Below the pieces are notes generated by a model, which was not told the DNA's origin, searched no databases, and was given only the letters and a program-made list of their open reading frames with translations. This document shows positions 16,113 through 23,293 of a DNA stretch of 31,855 bases, piece after piece (position 1 is the first letter of the stretch; each line of letters starts with the position of its first letter). The stretch is from NCBI RefSeq assembly GCF_900111325.1, contig NZ_FOGW01000024.1, positions 1 to 31,855 of the forward strand, given 5' to 3'. The position numbers and the translations under genes are program-made. This DNA is from Lachnobacterium bovis. Its GTDB lineage: Bacteria; Bacillota; Clostridia; Lachnospirales; Lachnospiraceae.

Positions 16113-17098
16113 TGAAGAAAACAGAAGAACTTAATTTAGTAACAGAATGGGATAAGGTATTTCCAAAGAGTGAAAAAGTAGATCACAAGAAGGTAACATT
16201 TGCAAATCATTTTGGAATCACCCTGGCAGCTGATATGTACATACCAAAGAATGCTACAGGAAAACTTCCTGCGATTGCAGTGTCAGGTCCTTATGGTGCT
16301 GTTAAGGAGCAGTCATCAGGTCTTTATGCACAGACCATGGCAGAAAGAGGTTTTCTGACGATTGCATTTGATTCTTCTTTTACTGGAGAGTCAGGTGGCT
16401 TTCCAAGATATATGACCTCACCGGATTTAAACGTTGAGGATTTTCAGGCAGCGGTAGATTTCTTGTCTGTTCAGGATAATGTTGACCCTGAGCGAATCGG
16501 AATCATAGGTATCTGTGGCTGGGGAGGTGTAGCCCTTCAGACCGCCTGCCTTGATACAAGAATTAAGGCTACGGTTACATCAACAATGTATGATATGACA
16601 AGAGTTGCAGCGAATGGATACTTTGATGCTGATGATAATAAAGAGGCAAGAGTGAAGGCCAGAAAGGCTGTAAATGCTCAGAGAACGGAGGACTTTAGAA
16701 ACGGTACATACGCTTTGGCAGGAGGAGTTGTCAATCCATTGCCTTCGGATGCTCCGTTCTTTGTAAAGGATTACTATGATTATTACAAGACTAACAGAGG
16801 TTATCATAAGAGAAGTCTTAACTCAAATGATGGCTGGGCAATTACCGGAATGATATCACTTTCTAATATGCGCCAGTTCCATTATGCAGGAGAGATTGAT
16901 AATGCAGTTCTTATGATCCATGGCGAAAAGGCCCATTCCTGCTATATGAGTAAGGATGCTTTCAAGTTGCTTAATGGAGATAATAAAGAGCTTTATATCA
17001 TTCCTGATGCAGTACATACAGATCTCTATGATGGTAGAGATAAGGATTATATTCCTTTTGACAAGTTAGAGAGTTTCTTCAATGAGTATTTAAAGTAA
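16112..17098 (+). CDS. Alpha/beta hydrolase (dienelactone hydrolase-like)
   Basis: The 328-residue protein has the alpha/beta hydrolase fold: KLPAIAVSGPYGA (oxyanion strand), FDSSFTGESGG, the nucleophile elbow IGICGWGGVALQTA with Cys in the middle of G-x-C-x-G, VLMIHGEKAHSC for the acid loop and PDAVHTDLYD with the catalytic His. A Cys nucleophile is characteristic of dienelactone-hydrolase-type enzymes. The GGAGG site nine bases upstream favours ATG 16112 over GTG 16109. In context with a CMD-cupin protein and a flavodoxin, a role in handling small toxic or aromatic compounds is plausible, but the substrate is unknown. Confidence 0.88.
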   Translation: MKKTEELNLVTEWDKVFPKSEKVDHKKVTFANHFGITLAADMYIPKNATGKLPAIAVSGPYGAVKEQSSGLYAQTMAERGFLTIAFDSSFTGESGGFPRYMTSPDLNVEDFQAAVDFLSVQDNVDPERIGIIGICGWGGVALQTACLDTRIKATVTSTMYDMTRVAANGYFDADDNKEARVKARKAVNAQRTEDFRNGTYALAGGVVNPLPSDAPFFVKDYYDYYKTNRGYHKRSLNSNDGWAITGMISLSNMRQFHYAGEIDNAVLMIHGEKAHSCYMSKDAFKLLNGDNKELYIIPDAVHTDLYDGRDKDYIPFDKLESFFNEYLK

Positions 17099-17119
17099 AA
17101 ATCGGGAGGTAAATTCACT

Positions 17120-17878
17120 ATGGAAAGAGAAAAAATCGTTCAAACAGCAGGAAGAGATGTACTTGGGAGTTTTGCGCCTGACTTTGCCAGATATAATGAT
17201 GATGTTTTGTTTGGTGAAGTATGGAATGACATGACATTGGATTTAAAGACAAAAAGCATAATTGTAATTTCTGTGTTTATGGGCAGAGGTCTTTGTGACG
17301 ATTCTTTAAAATACCACTTGCTTACGGCAAAGAAAAACGGAATTACAAAAGATGAAATTTCAGCCATTGTTACTCATGCCGCATTTTATGCCGGCTGGCC
17401 AATGGCGTGGGCTGTATTTAATATGGCTAAGGAAATCTGGAATGATGATTCCCCAGCCTGTGATGATAAAGAAAGATTTCAGAAGGAAGTATTTCTTCCA
17501 ATTGGAGAAAAGAATCCTTATGGAAAGTACTTTACAGGGCAAAGCTATCTTGCACAGGTATCCTTAGAACAGGTGCCTGCATTTAATGTGACATTTGAGC
17601 CTGGTTGTCGTAACTTCTGGCATATTCATCATGCAAAATCCGGTGGAGGGCAAATGCTCATATGTATAGGTGGCAGAGGCTGGTATCAGGAGGAAGGAAA
17701 AGAAGCAGTGGAACTTACTCCGGGTAAAGTTGTGAATATTCCGGTAGGCGTAAAACATTGGCATGGAGCCGCTTCCGATTCCTGGATGAGTCATCTTGCT
17801 TTTGAGATTCCTGGTGAGGATGGAACAACGGAATGGTGTGAACCGGTTTCTGACAAGTTATATGGTGAATTAAAATGA
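17120..17878 (+). CDS. Carboxymuconolactone decarboxylase-cupin fusion protein
   Basis: Residues about 1-110 are a CMD/AhpD-like helical domain (LDLKTKSIIVISVFMGRGLCDDSLKYHLLTAKKNGITKDEISAIVTHAAFYAGWPMAWAVF). Here only one cysteine (C59) of the usual CxxC is present, as in decarboxylase rather than AhpD peroxidase members. Residues about 140-240 are a cupin (FEPGCRNFWHIHHAKSGGGQMLICIGGRGWYQ, then PGKVVNIPVGVKHWHGA) with the His residues for a metal site. The gene follows the hydrolase with a GGGAGG site and overlaps the next start by four bases. The same domain fusion is common beside LysR and flavodoxin genes. Its substrate is unknown. Confidence 0.9.
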   Translation: MEREKIVQTAGRDVLGSFAPDFARYNDDVLFGEVWNDMTLDLKTKSIIVISVFMGRGLCDDSLKYHLLTAKKNGITKDEISAIVTHAAFYAGWPMAWAVFNMAKEIWNDDSPACDDKERFQKEVFLPIGEKNPYGKYFTGQSYLAQVSLEQVPAFNVTFEPGCRNFWHIHHAKSGGGQMLICIGGRGWYQEEGKEAVELTPGKVVNIPVGVKHWHGAASDSWMSHLAFEIPGEDGTTEWCEPVSDKLYGELK

Positions 17879-18417
17879 TGTCGAAAAGAATTGTAGCAAC
17901 ACTGGTGGTCTTCTTTTTGTTGTTAACCGGTTGTAAGGCAAATAATACCGGTGATTTTCAAGAAGATGATGTATCGCAGACACAGTCCGGTGTTGAAACA
18001 AATACAAATGAATCAAAGGAGCAGACCAAGATGAAAAAGACGGATGAAAGCACACTGGCTGATAATCAGATTCGTGTAATAGTAGGAAGCAGTTCATTTA
18101 TTGTGAATCTGGAAGATAATGAAACCGCCAAAGCTTTAAGAAAAATGCTTGCGGATGAGGATTTGACTATTTCAGCGTCAAATTACGGAGGTTTTGAGAA
18201 AGTCTGTCAGTTGGGAAAAACTCTACCACGTAACGACAAGCAGATTACAACTAAGGCTGGTGATGTAATGTTATACAGTGGAAATCAGATAGTATTCTTT
18301 TATGGCGCTAATTCATGGTCATATACGAAAATAGGTAAAGTGGAAGCGTCGAGTATCGAAAAACTTGAAAGTGTGTTAAGTGGATCAGAGACAGAAGTCA
18401 TATTAAGCATAAAATAA
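17878..18417 (+). CDS. Cyclophilin-like-fold lipoprotein
   Basis: The N-terminus (MSKRIVATLVVFFLLLTGC) is a lipoprotein signal with the lipobox LLTG-C at residue 19, so the protein should be anchored outside the membrane. After a Ser/Thr/Gln-rich linker, residues about 62-179 match the bacterial cyclophilin-like fold (IRVIVGSSSFIVNLEDNETAKALRKML, GGFEKVCQLGKTLPRND, GDVMLYSGNQIVFFYGANSWSYTKIGKV). In this family peptidyl-prolyl isomerase activity is unproven. The start overlaps the preceding stop (ATGATG), so it is in the same operon. Confidence 0.88.
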   Translation: MSKRIVATLVVFFLLLTGCKANNTGDFQEDDVSQTQSGVETNTNESKEQTKMKKTDESTLADNQIRVIVGSSSFIVNLEDNETAKALRKMLADEDLTISASNYGGFEKVCQLGKTLPRNDKQITTKAGDVMLYSGNQIVFFYGANSWSYTKIGKVEASSIEKLESVLSGSETEVILSIK

Positions 18418-18421
18418 GGAG

Positions 18422-18750
18422 ATGGATAATTTGAAAAAGATAGTAATTCTTTCAACAAGCCCTCGAAAAAACAGTAATTCAAATGCATTGGCTGAGAAAT
18501 TTGCAAAAGGCGCAAAAGAAGCTGGGAATGAGGTTGAAATCATATCTGTAATTGGCAAAAAAATAGAGTTCTGTAGAGGATGTTTTGCCTGCCAGAAGAC
18601 TGGGCAATGTGTGATAAAGGATGGATTGAATGCTTTGATAAAGCCAGTTTTAAGGGCTATGTATTTTGTGGAGGTGTAACAGATATTGGCGACATCAAAG
18701 AAAAGGAAAGCCTGAGAGAAGCATATGAGGTGGGACTTGGCATTAATTAA
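18422..18750 (+). pseudogene. Flavodoxin-like NAD(P)H oxidoreductase, internally deleted
   Basis: The beginning is a normal iron-sulfur flavoprotein or FMN reductase start: KIVILSTSPRKNSNSNALAEKF (FMN phosphate loop) and FCRGCFACQKTGQCVIKDG (conserved cysteines). At about 18635 the frame jumps to a C-terminal tail, IECFDKASFKGYVFCGGVTDIGD to YEVGLGIN-stop at 18750, in another frame. The central FMN-binding region, about half of the protein, is missing. An AAGGAG site is present. It is the last gene of the LysR-linked operon. Confidence 0.82.
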
Positions 18751-18972
18751 GTTGCGTGACTGATTTTGACTCGTTTTGACTCGTTTTGTCTCGTCTCGAC
18801 CGACATTAGCACTTTTCTTATAGATTTAACGGTGTTATTATTATCGTAGACAAGTGAGAGGTAAACAAAAGCCACTCACTTGTTTCATAAGGCAGTCAAG
18901 AATGCCTTTGACGAACTTCATCTGAAGAAGCTACGTGTCAGAAAACACAATATCACTCGATAATTCTATTTG

Positions 18973-19013
18973 GGGAATCTGTAGGTTTATGACTTATAGG
19001 TTCCCCTTTTTTT
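18973..19013 (+). terminator. Intrinsic terminator
   Basis: GGGGAATCT pairs with AGGTTCCCC (one G-T pair) across an AT-rich loop and is followed by eight T. It would end transcription from the coding tail just upstream or from the LysR-linked operon. Confidence 0.75.
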
Positions 19014-19112
19014 TCATTTCTGAAGAAAATTCCAGTAGAAGAATTTAGCGATTCCAAAATGAGACTGTGAATTAATTGAAAAATGCTGAAATGGTGGGAT
19101 TTATATAGGAAA

Positions 19113-19163
19113 GTCTCATTGCAGTCTCACTGAGTCTCATGCGTAAATGAGACTTTATGAGAC
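19113..19163. promoter_or_regulatory. Helically phased GTCTCA/TGAGAC cluster
   Basis: GTCTCA occurs at 19113, 19124 and 19134, and its inverse TGAGAC at 19148 and 19158, with single outlying copies at 19060 and 19184. Spacings within each arm are 10-11 bases, one DNA turn, and the two arms face each other. This resembles a multimeric protein-binding site or iterons. No adjacent gene for a binding protein is intact. Confidence 0.5.
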
Positions 19164-19247
19164 TTAGTTATAAAATCTATATATGAGACCTTTGTTTGAT
19201 CCGATAGATAGATGTTTAGTGTTTGATTAGTTTTGGACTCAGAATAA

Positions 19248-19385
19248 CATCATACTGATTTTGTTGAATTTATGCTTGGTATGATTCGCGATGCCTTGCA
19301 AGAAATCAGTAAGGCGCAAAATGAACATAATGTCGTAATAAATGTCGCAAAAAATGTCGTAACAAATGAAGATAAAGTGATTTAG
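19248..19385 (+). pseudogene. C-terminal remnant of a Fic-family protein
   Basis: The open tail reads HTDFVEFMLGMIRDALQEISKAQ followed by the repetitive NVVINVAKNVVTNE and a stop. The TDFVEFML helix and the NVVxNV repeat are typical of the C-terminal end of Fic-domain AMP-transferase proteins in Clostridia. The catalytic HPFxDGNGR region is missing. It joins directly to leader repeat copy 2. Confidence 0.65.
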
Positions 19386-19512
19386 TTGATTAAGCAATAT
19401 TTTTCCTAGAATAGCGGGAAAATGAATTGTAAAATTTATAAATTTAATATATAATCATTGTTGTTTTTTTAACATTAAAAGCTATGGAGGTATGTATGGG
19501 ACTTTTTGATAA
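19380..19512 (+). repeat. Leader repeat, copy 2 (promoter plus MGLFDK start)
   Basis: Nearly identical to 7014-7145, from TTTAGTTGATTAAGC to ATGGGACTTTTTGATAAA. The promoter is TTGTAA (19427) and TATAAT (19450) with 17 bases between. The GGAGG site serves the gene at 19496. Confidence 0.85.
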
Positions 19513-19873
19513 ATTCAAGAAAAAGCAAAATGATCAGGATTATAGAAAACTCAATGAGGAAGAGTACTATATTGCTAAGCCCAATTTTTATGAAAATAAT
19601 AATGAGGTCGTTGGAATATGCACTTTAACTGAGGGTGTGTTAACTTTATTGCAAAGAGAATTAAATTACGCAGTAAATGAAAAAAAGATAGAAAACTATA
19701 AATTGGCAATTTTTAGCATGACTAATGATAAGGTTATTGCTCATTTAGATTATGATAAAGCGATTAAAGTGTTAGAGAATAATGCTCAAGCTAATTCAGA
19801 TAATTATATTTTGGTTGAGTTAAATCTAGAAGAATTAAGAAAATTAATTAACGAATGTAATGGTGAGTTATAG
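19496..19873 (+). CDS. Uncharacterised small protein starting MGLFDKFKKK
   Basis: I do not recognise the family. The start at 19496 has GGAGG five bases upstream; an in-frame ATG at 19484 overlaps that site and is less likely. The 125-residue product has a short basic N-terminus, then a mixed alpha/beta region (YYIAKPNFYENNNEVVGICTLTEGVLTLLQRELNYAV), ending VLENNAQANSDNYILVELNLEELRKLI. There is no signal peptide or membrane segment. The composition resembles small immunity or DUF proteins of accessory loci. The promoter and first codons are shared with the fusion frame at 7116. A terminator follows at 19897, so it is transcribed alone. Confidence 0.75.
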   Translation: MGLFDKFKKKQNDQDYRKLNEEEYYIAKPNFYENNNEVVGICTLTEGVLTLLQRELNYAVNEKKIENYKLAIFSMTNDKVIAHLDYDKAIKVLENNAQANSDNYILVELNLEELRKLINECNGEL

Positions 19874-19896
19874 GAGGACTTGTGATGGTAAAGGAT

Positions 19897-19922
19897 GCTC
19901 TGCGTGTGCAGGGCTTTTTTTT
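19897..19922 (+). terminator. Intrinsic terminator
   Basis: GCTCTGC pairs with GCAGGGC around a GTGT loop and is followed by eight T, 24 bases after the stop of the gene at 19496. Confidence 0.85.
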
Positions 19923-19932
19923 GAAAATATAG

Positions 19933-19962
19933 TTAGTCATAACTAATAGAATGTGGTATTAT
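19933..19962 (+). promoter_or_regulatory. Promoter with palindromic operator
   Basis: TTAGTCATAACTAA (19933-19946) is an inverted repeat of TTAGT/ACTAA and overlaps the -35 position (TAGTCA) of a promoter whose -10 is TATTAT at 19957, 17 bases downstream. The size and symmetry fit a MarR-like operator. The presumed target is the membrane methyltransferase at 20127. Confidence 0.5.
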
Positions 19963-20038
19963 GAAATTACAGACATAGTTGAACGATGGGAGGAAGCAAG
20001 CGATGGGATTATTTAAGAAATAAGGAGTACGTAAGCTT

Positions 20039-20098
20039 TTGACTGTTTTTCTTACAATAGTGTCAGTACTTGCAGCGTGGATATGCACGTTGTGTTAA
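20039..20098 (+). CDS. Possible 19-residue hydrophobic peptide
   Basis: After AAGGAG (20031-20036) a TTG start gives MTVFLTIVSVLAAWICTLC and a stop. It could be a leader or small membrane peptide, or a chance reading frame. Upstream ATGGGATTATTTAAGAAATAA encodes only MGLFKK, which resembles the start of the MGLFDK genes and may be another relic of that family. Confidence 0.25.
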   Translation: MTVFLTIVSVLAAWICTLC

Positions 20099-20126
20099 TA
20101 CTAACTTATAAATGGAGGGAGAAAAA

Positions 20127-20891
20127 ATGAAAGCAGATTATAAGAATTGGATGCCAAAAGGAATGGTATTAGGAGCTCTTGCAATTGCAGTTGTATTTTG
20201 TATTGCGACTGTGGTTATAGGAATTGCATCTGTAGTGGGAAAGGTTATGCTGGTGCTAACAATCCTATGCGCAATAATAACACTGTGGATGTTTTTGATG
20301 CGCAGAGCTTTTTCTTACAATGGCAAGAGACAGATGTCAAAACAGATTATCGATGGTGTGGCTTCATATGTGGAAATTCCTGATGGTGGCAAGTGCCTAG
20401 ATGTTGGTTGTGGTAGCGGTGCATTAAGTATTGCTGTTGCAAAGAAAAATTCCAATGCTCAGGTTATTGGAATTGATAGATGGGGCAAGGAGTACGCTTC
20501 ATTCAGTAAGAATCTCTGCGAAAGTAATTCAGCAGCAGAGGGTGTAAGCAATACTTCTTTCCGACAAGGGGATGCCTGCAAGCTAGATTTTCCGGATGAG
20601 ACTTTTGACGCGGTTACTAGTAATTATGTATATCACAACATTCCTAGTAAGGATAGACAGGCTATTCTTCTGGAAACACTAAGGACCCTTAAGAAGGGTG
20701 GCACCTTTGCTATTCATGATATCATGTCAAAGGCTAAGTACGGAGATATGGAAAGCTTTGTTAATAAGCTTAAGGACATGGGCTATGAAGAAGTTAAGCT
20801 GGTTGATACAACAAACGGAATGTTTATGAGTAAGTGGGAGTCTACATGGATGGCCCTTACAGGCTCAGCGATTCTTATGGGAAGGAAATGA
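20127..20891 (+). CDS. Membrane-anchored SAM-dependent methyltransferase
   Basis: ATG 20127 is chosen because GGAGGG lies at the right distance; the ATG at 20112 is inside that site. The 254-residue protein has two membrane helices at about 14-37 and 40-58 (GALAIAVVFCIATVVIGIASVV, then VMLVLTILCAIITLWMFLM), followed by a class I methyltransferase domain: CLDVGCGSGALSIAVAKK (motif I, about 91-108), VIGIDRWG (motif II), FPDETFDAVTSNYVYHNI (motif IV) and the LKKGGTFAIHDIMSK region. It would transfer methyl from S-adenosylmethionine at the inner face of the membrane to an unknown acceptor. A palindromic operator lies in its promoter. The sequence is intact; its stop abuts promoter copy 3. Confidence 0.88.
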   Translation: MKADYKNWMPKGMVLGALAIAVVFCIATVVIGIASVVGKVMLVLTILCAIITLWMFLMRRAFSYNGKRQMSKQIIDGVASYVEIPDGGKCLDVGCGSGALSIAVAKKNSNAQVIGIDRWGKEYASFSKNLCESNSAAEGVSNTSFRQGDACKLDFPDETFDAVTSNYVYHNIPSKDRQAILLETLRTLKKGGTFAIHDIMSKAKYGDMESFVNKLKDMGYEEVKLVDTTNGMFMSKWESTWMALTGSAILMGRK

Positions 20892-20892
20892 A

Positions 20893-20921
20893 TTGTAAAA
20901 TTTATAAATTTAATATATAAT
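20893..20921 (+). promoter_or_regulatory. Sigma-A type promoter, copy 3 of 3
   Basis: TTGTAA, 17 bases and TATAAT, in flanks identical to copies 1 and 2 from AAATGAATTG to TTTTTTTAACATTA. Here it starts in the stop codon region of the methyltransferase gene and points to the gene at 21045. A palindrome GCGGATATCCGC follows at about 20960. Confidence 0.7.
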
Positions 20922-21044
20922 CATTGTTGTTTTTTTAACATTAATAGATATGAAAAAACGCGGATATCCGCAAAAAATAATATATCAAATTGTAATACAT
21001 TTAGATGTAAAAGCAGGCAAATATAAAAAAGGAGATTTTGTAAC

Positions 21045-21635
21045 GTGAAAAATATTAGATTTTATGAGGCAGAAAAGTATAATTCAGATGATTATGAAAA
21101 AATAGAGGATATGATATACAAAACCATAGATAAAAAATCTTATGGTGAATATTTATCACTTGAGGGGTGTTCAGATACCGAGTTGGTATCGAAATTACTA
21201 AAAACAGATGAATGGGTGCAGGGAACCGGTGATCTTTTCACAGAATACTTGATACTTACATATGATGGAAAAAGATACTATCGTGAGATAGATAATGTAG
21301 GAACAGATGATGATATTGTTTTCACCGATATACATGATCCATCAGAGCAAAATATTATTTATGTAACATCAATTATTTATGAGCCAGAACCTGAACTTGA
21401 AGAAAACGAACCTAGTGAGTCTTTTATTTCGCAGTATCCTTTAGAAGATATATTGGATGAGTTTTTTGTGTATTGTGAAGACATGTACGAAAAAGAGAAT
21501 GAATCTGATAAGAATCATTCGTATGTTGAATTTGCAAGTGAAAAAATCGATGATATCAAAAAACTACTTTCTATTATTGGCAAGCATGTTTATAACAAAC
21601 AGGAAGGCGAATATGTATATCTAAAAATAGAATAA
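21045..21635 (+). CDS. Uncharacterised acidic protein (full-length parent of 7224)
   Basis: GTG 21045 has AAAAAAGGAG eleven bases upstream. The 196-residue protein (MKNIRFYEAEKYNSDDYEKIEDM to VYLKIE) is strongly acidic, with VTSIIYEPEPELEENEPSESFISQYPLEDILDEFFVYCEDMYEKENESD in the second half. There is no signal peptide, membrane segment or catalytic motif that I can identify. The shorter copy at 7224 lacks residues from about 26 to 95. High acidity and small size fit DNA-mimic or immunity-type proteins, but this is only a thought. The gene is followed by promoter type 1 and boundary repeats. Confidence 0.8.
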   Translation: MKNIRFYEAEKYNSDDYEKIEDMIYKTIDKKSYGEYLSLEGCSDTELVSKLLKTDEWVQGTGDLFTEYLILTYDGKRYYREIDNVGTDDDIVFTDIHDPSEQNIIYVTSIIYEPEPELEENEPSESFISQYPLEDILDEFFVYCEDMYEKENESDKNHSYVEFASEKIDDIKKLLSIIGKHVYNKQEGEYVYLKIE

Positions 21636-21664
21636 AATTCGCACCCTTTGTGTGTCAATTTTAT

Positions 21665-21702
21665 TTGACATTCAACAGGATTCTGTGCTATTGATAATAG
21701 TG
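21665..21702 (+). promoter_or_regulatory. Cassette promoter, type 1, copy 2
   Basis: TTGACA at 21665 is followed by the GGATTCTGTGCTATTGATAATAG block, one base from copy 1 at 7639 in most positions. Both copies follow the end of the same gene family (7224 and 21045) and lead into a boundary repeat. Confidence 0.55.
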
Positions 21703-21708
21703 AAATTA

Positions 21709-21724
21709 ATAAATCGGGATTTTT
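21709..21724 (+). repeat. Boundary palindrome R6
   Basis: ATAAATCGGGATTTTTAG, right arm worn (TTTTT for TTTGT). It is followed 34 bases later by a second copy, with no gene between, as though a cassette had been lost. Confidence 0.7.
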
Positions 21725-21758
21725 AGAGGCAAATTATATTTCAGTTTTATAAACGATG

Positions 21759-21774
21759 ACAAATCGAGATTTGG
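21759..21774 (+). repeat. Boundary palindrome R7
   Basis: ACAAATCGAGATTTGG, touching the GGGAGGAG ribosome-binding site of the gene at 21787. Confidence 0.8.
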
Positions 21775-21786
21775 GAGGAGATTAGA

Positions 21787-22299
21787 ATGAGTTTACGAAC
21801 AATTATGATATTTCCAGAGTTTGAAAACATGGATATCATAGATAGAATACGAGATAAATATGATCCATTGGCACGATTGGTTCGTCCACATATTACACTT
21901 GTTTTCCCATTTGAGAATGAGATGAGTAACGAGGCAATTAAAGAAATACTAATCAAGCGTTTGTATGATGTTAAACCGTTTGAAATTGTATTGAATGGTA
22001 TTAGTCTGCAAGTCGATAAGTATGGAAATTTTCTGCTTTTGGATGTAAAAAAGGGTGAGGAGGACATATGTTACATTCATGAAGTATTATGTAAAAACGA
22101 ATTTAAGCTGTTTGATTCGGATATTAGATATAAGCCACACATAACGATAGGAAAGTTTCAAACTGAAAAAGAACTAAACAATGCATATAATGAATTAAAG
22201 AATTTGGATGAGTCGTTTACAACAATAGTTAATAAGATTTCAGTGGAAGTGATTGGTAAAAATGAAGAATCAATAATTGTAATAGAAAAAATGTTATAA
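21787..22299 (+). CDS. 2H phosphoesterase (2'-5' RNA ligase family)
   Basis: Two HxTx motifs identify the family: H37-I-T-L in RPHITLVFPF and H118-I-T-I in KPHITIGKFQ, in a 170-residue protein of normal length. The paired histidines form the active site that opens 2',3'-cyclic phosphates or joins/cleaves 2'-5' linkages in RNA or cyclic nucleotides. The first residues (SLRTIMIFPEFENMDIIDRIRDKYDPLA) are those of small bacterial members. A GGAGGAG site precedes ATG 21787. It lies between boundary repeats R7 and R8 with no other gene, so it is a one-gene unit. RNA repair or nucleotide-signal breakdown are both possible. Confidence 0.9.
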   Translation: MSLRTIMIFPEFENMDIIDRIRDKYDPLARLVRPHITLVFPFENEMSNEAIKEILIKRLYDVKPFEIVLNGISLQVDKYGNFLLLDVKKGEEDICYIHEVLCKNEFKLFDSDIRYKPHITIGKFQTEKELNNAYNELKNLDESFTTIVNKISVEVIGKNEESIIVIEKML

Positions 22300-22303
22300 A
22301 GAG

Positions 22304-22317
22304 ACAAATTCAATTTT
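22304..22317 (+). repeat. Boundary palindrome R8
   Basis: ACAAATTCAATTTT, a shortened copy five bases after the TAA stop of the phosphoesterase gene and directly before the AGGGGTGA site of the next gene. Confidence 0.7.
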
Positions 22318-22329
22318 AGGGGTGAATCG

Positions 22330-22664
22330 ATGATAATAAAGCAGCTAGAATACAATGATTGTAAGGGCAAGAAGTACAAAGCCAAGATACTATCTAATGA
22401 GTATTTGACCATAGAGCCTGAAGGCGACAGCTTTGACATTAAATGGAAAAAGGTATTGGCGGTAAGCTTTTAGATGTAATTATTGATGAGGCAATAAAAA
22501 GTAGAGCTAGAATGGTAGTGTTGGAGACTCAAAGTTACAATTCTAAAGCGATTACATTTTATAAGAAACATGGATTTGAGATAATCGGATTTGATCGATA
22601 TGCTTATTCTAATCATGATCCGGAAAATCATGATATGAGAATAGAAATGGGAAGAAAACTATAA
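22330..22664 (+). pseudogene. GNAT acetyltransferase with its centre deleted
   Basis: The beginning (MIIKQLEYNDCKGKKYKAKILSNEYLTIEPEG) and the end (GIGGKLLDVIIDEAIKSRARMVVLETQSYNSKAITFYKKHGFEIIGFD) belong to one known type of GNAT with an N-terminal extension. They are now joined in different frames at about 22443, removing the central strands and the first part of the acetyl-CoA domain. The C-terminal fragment alone lacks a ribosome-binding site. The last stop, TAA, is supplied by boundary repeat R9. Confidence 0.85.
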
Positions 22665-22676
22665 ATCGGGATTTGT
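22661..22676 (+). repeat. Boundary palindrome R9
   Basis: ATAAATCGGGATTTGT. Its TAA is the stop codon of the broken GNAT. Confidence 0.85.
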
Positions 22677-22707
22677 TGAATAGTTTAACTACATAGGAGG
22701 GAAAATA

Positions 22708-23265
22708 ATGCATTTTGAAGCTGAAATCATAACTTGTAAGAGTGGCAAAGAATTAAGGATTGTATCTATAGGTCCTGATTATGCGGAACAATTTCTTGAT
22801 TTTATGCATCAAGTATCTAATGATACACATTTTATGTCTAGATATGGGAATGAAGTTGGACAAACAGAGAAAGATATTCTTGCTGAAAGAGAACGATTAA
22901 ATGGACTTTTCGAGGATGATCGTCAAGGTATGCTTTCCATTTTTGATGGAAATAGAATTATTGGGAATATAGTTATTAGAAATGTAGGTAAGGGAAGAAA
23001 AACTAAACATCGTTGCAGTATTGGCCTTGCTGTTCGAAAAGAATATCATGGAGAAGGATTAGGTACCATACTTATGGAATATGCAATTAAATTTGCTAAA
23101 ACTGCGGGATATCAGTATATAGAACTCGGTGTCTTTTCAGATAATAAAACTGCTCAAGGTCTCTATAAAAAAATGGGTTTTGAAGAATGGGGAAGACTTC
23201 CTAATGCATTTATACTTGATGATGGAAGTACCCTTGATGAAATCACTATGTATAAGGCTATATAG
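22708..23265 (+). CDS. GNAT family N-acetyltransferase (RimJ/L-like)
   Basis: The 185-residue enzyme has ADRIIGNIVIRNVGKGRKTKHRCSIGLAVRKEYHGEGLGTILMEYAIKFAKTAGYQYIELGVFSDNKTAQGLYKKMGFEEWG-type order; the acetyl-CoA loop is YHGEGLGT at about 112-119 and the closing signature is NKTAQGLYKKMGF. The N-terminal region (AEIITCKSGKELRIVSIGPDYAEQFLDFMHQVSNDTHFMSRYG) fits the YjdJ/ribosomal-protein or small-molecule acetyltransferase branch. A GGAGGG site precedes ATG 22708. It is intact and sits alone between R9 and R10. Confidence 0.9.
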   Translation: MHFEAEIITCKSGKELRIVSIGPDYAEQFLDFMHQVSNDTHFMSRYGNEVGQTEKDILAERERLNGLFEDDRQGMLSIFDGNRIIGNIVIRNVGKGRKTKHRCSIGLAVRKEYHGEGLGTILMEYAIKFAKTAGYQYIELGVFSDNKTAQGLYKKMGFEEWGRLPNAFILDDGSTLDEITMYKAI

Positions 23266-23266
23266 T

Positions 23267-23282
23267 ATAAAATCCAGTTTGT
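23267..23282 (+). repeat. Boundary palindrome R10
   Basis: ATAAAATCCAGTTTGT, one base after the GNAT TAG stop and directly before the AGGAGG site of the next gene. Confidence 0.85.
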
Positions 23283-23293
23283 AGGAGGAAACA

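Larger units (their letters stand above)
18751..19247. other. Non-coding stretch with repeats and a terminator
   Basis: I see no intact gene. It holds a short direct repeat of GACTCGTTTT (about 18777-18796), an open coding tail of about 30 codons ending KNAFDELHLKKLRVRKHNITR and a stop (18888-18962), a terminator at 18973-19013, and the GTCTCA/TGAGAC cluster at 19113-19163. The coding tail is not recognised. The whole stretch looks like worn-out ends of mobile or accessory genes. Confidence 0.5.

Noticed and set aside
17140..17794. Minus-strand open frames inside the CMD-cupin and other clear genes
   Set aside because: They lie opposite well-supported genes, lack ribosome-binding sites and have no protein-like motif.
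18777..18810. GACTCGTTTT direct repeat as an origin or att site
   Set aside because: Only two full copies, no flanking partner copy and no linked replication or integrase gene.
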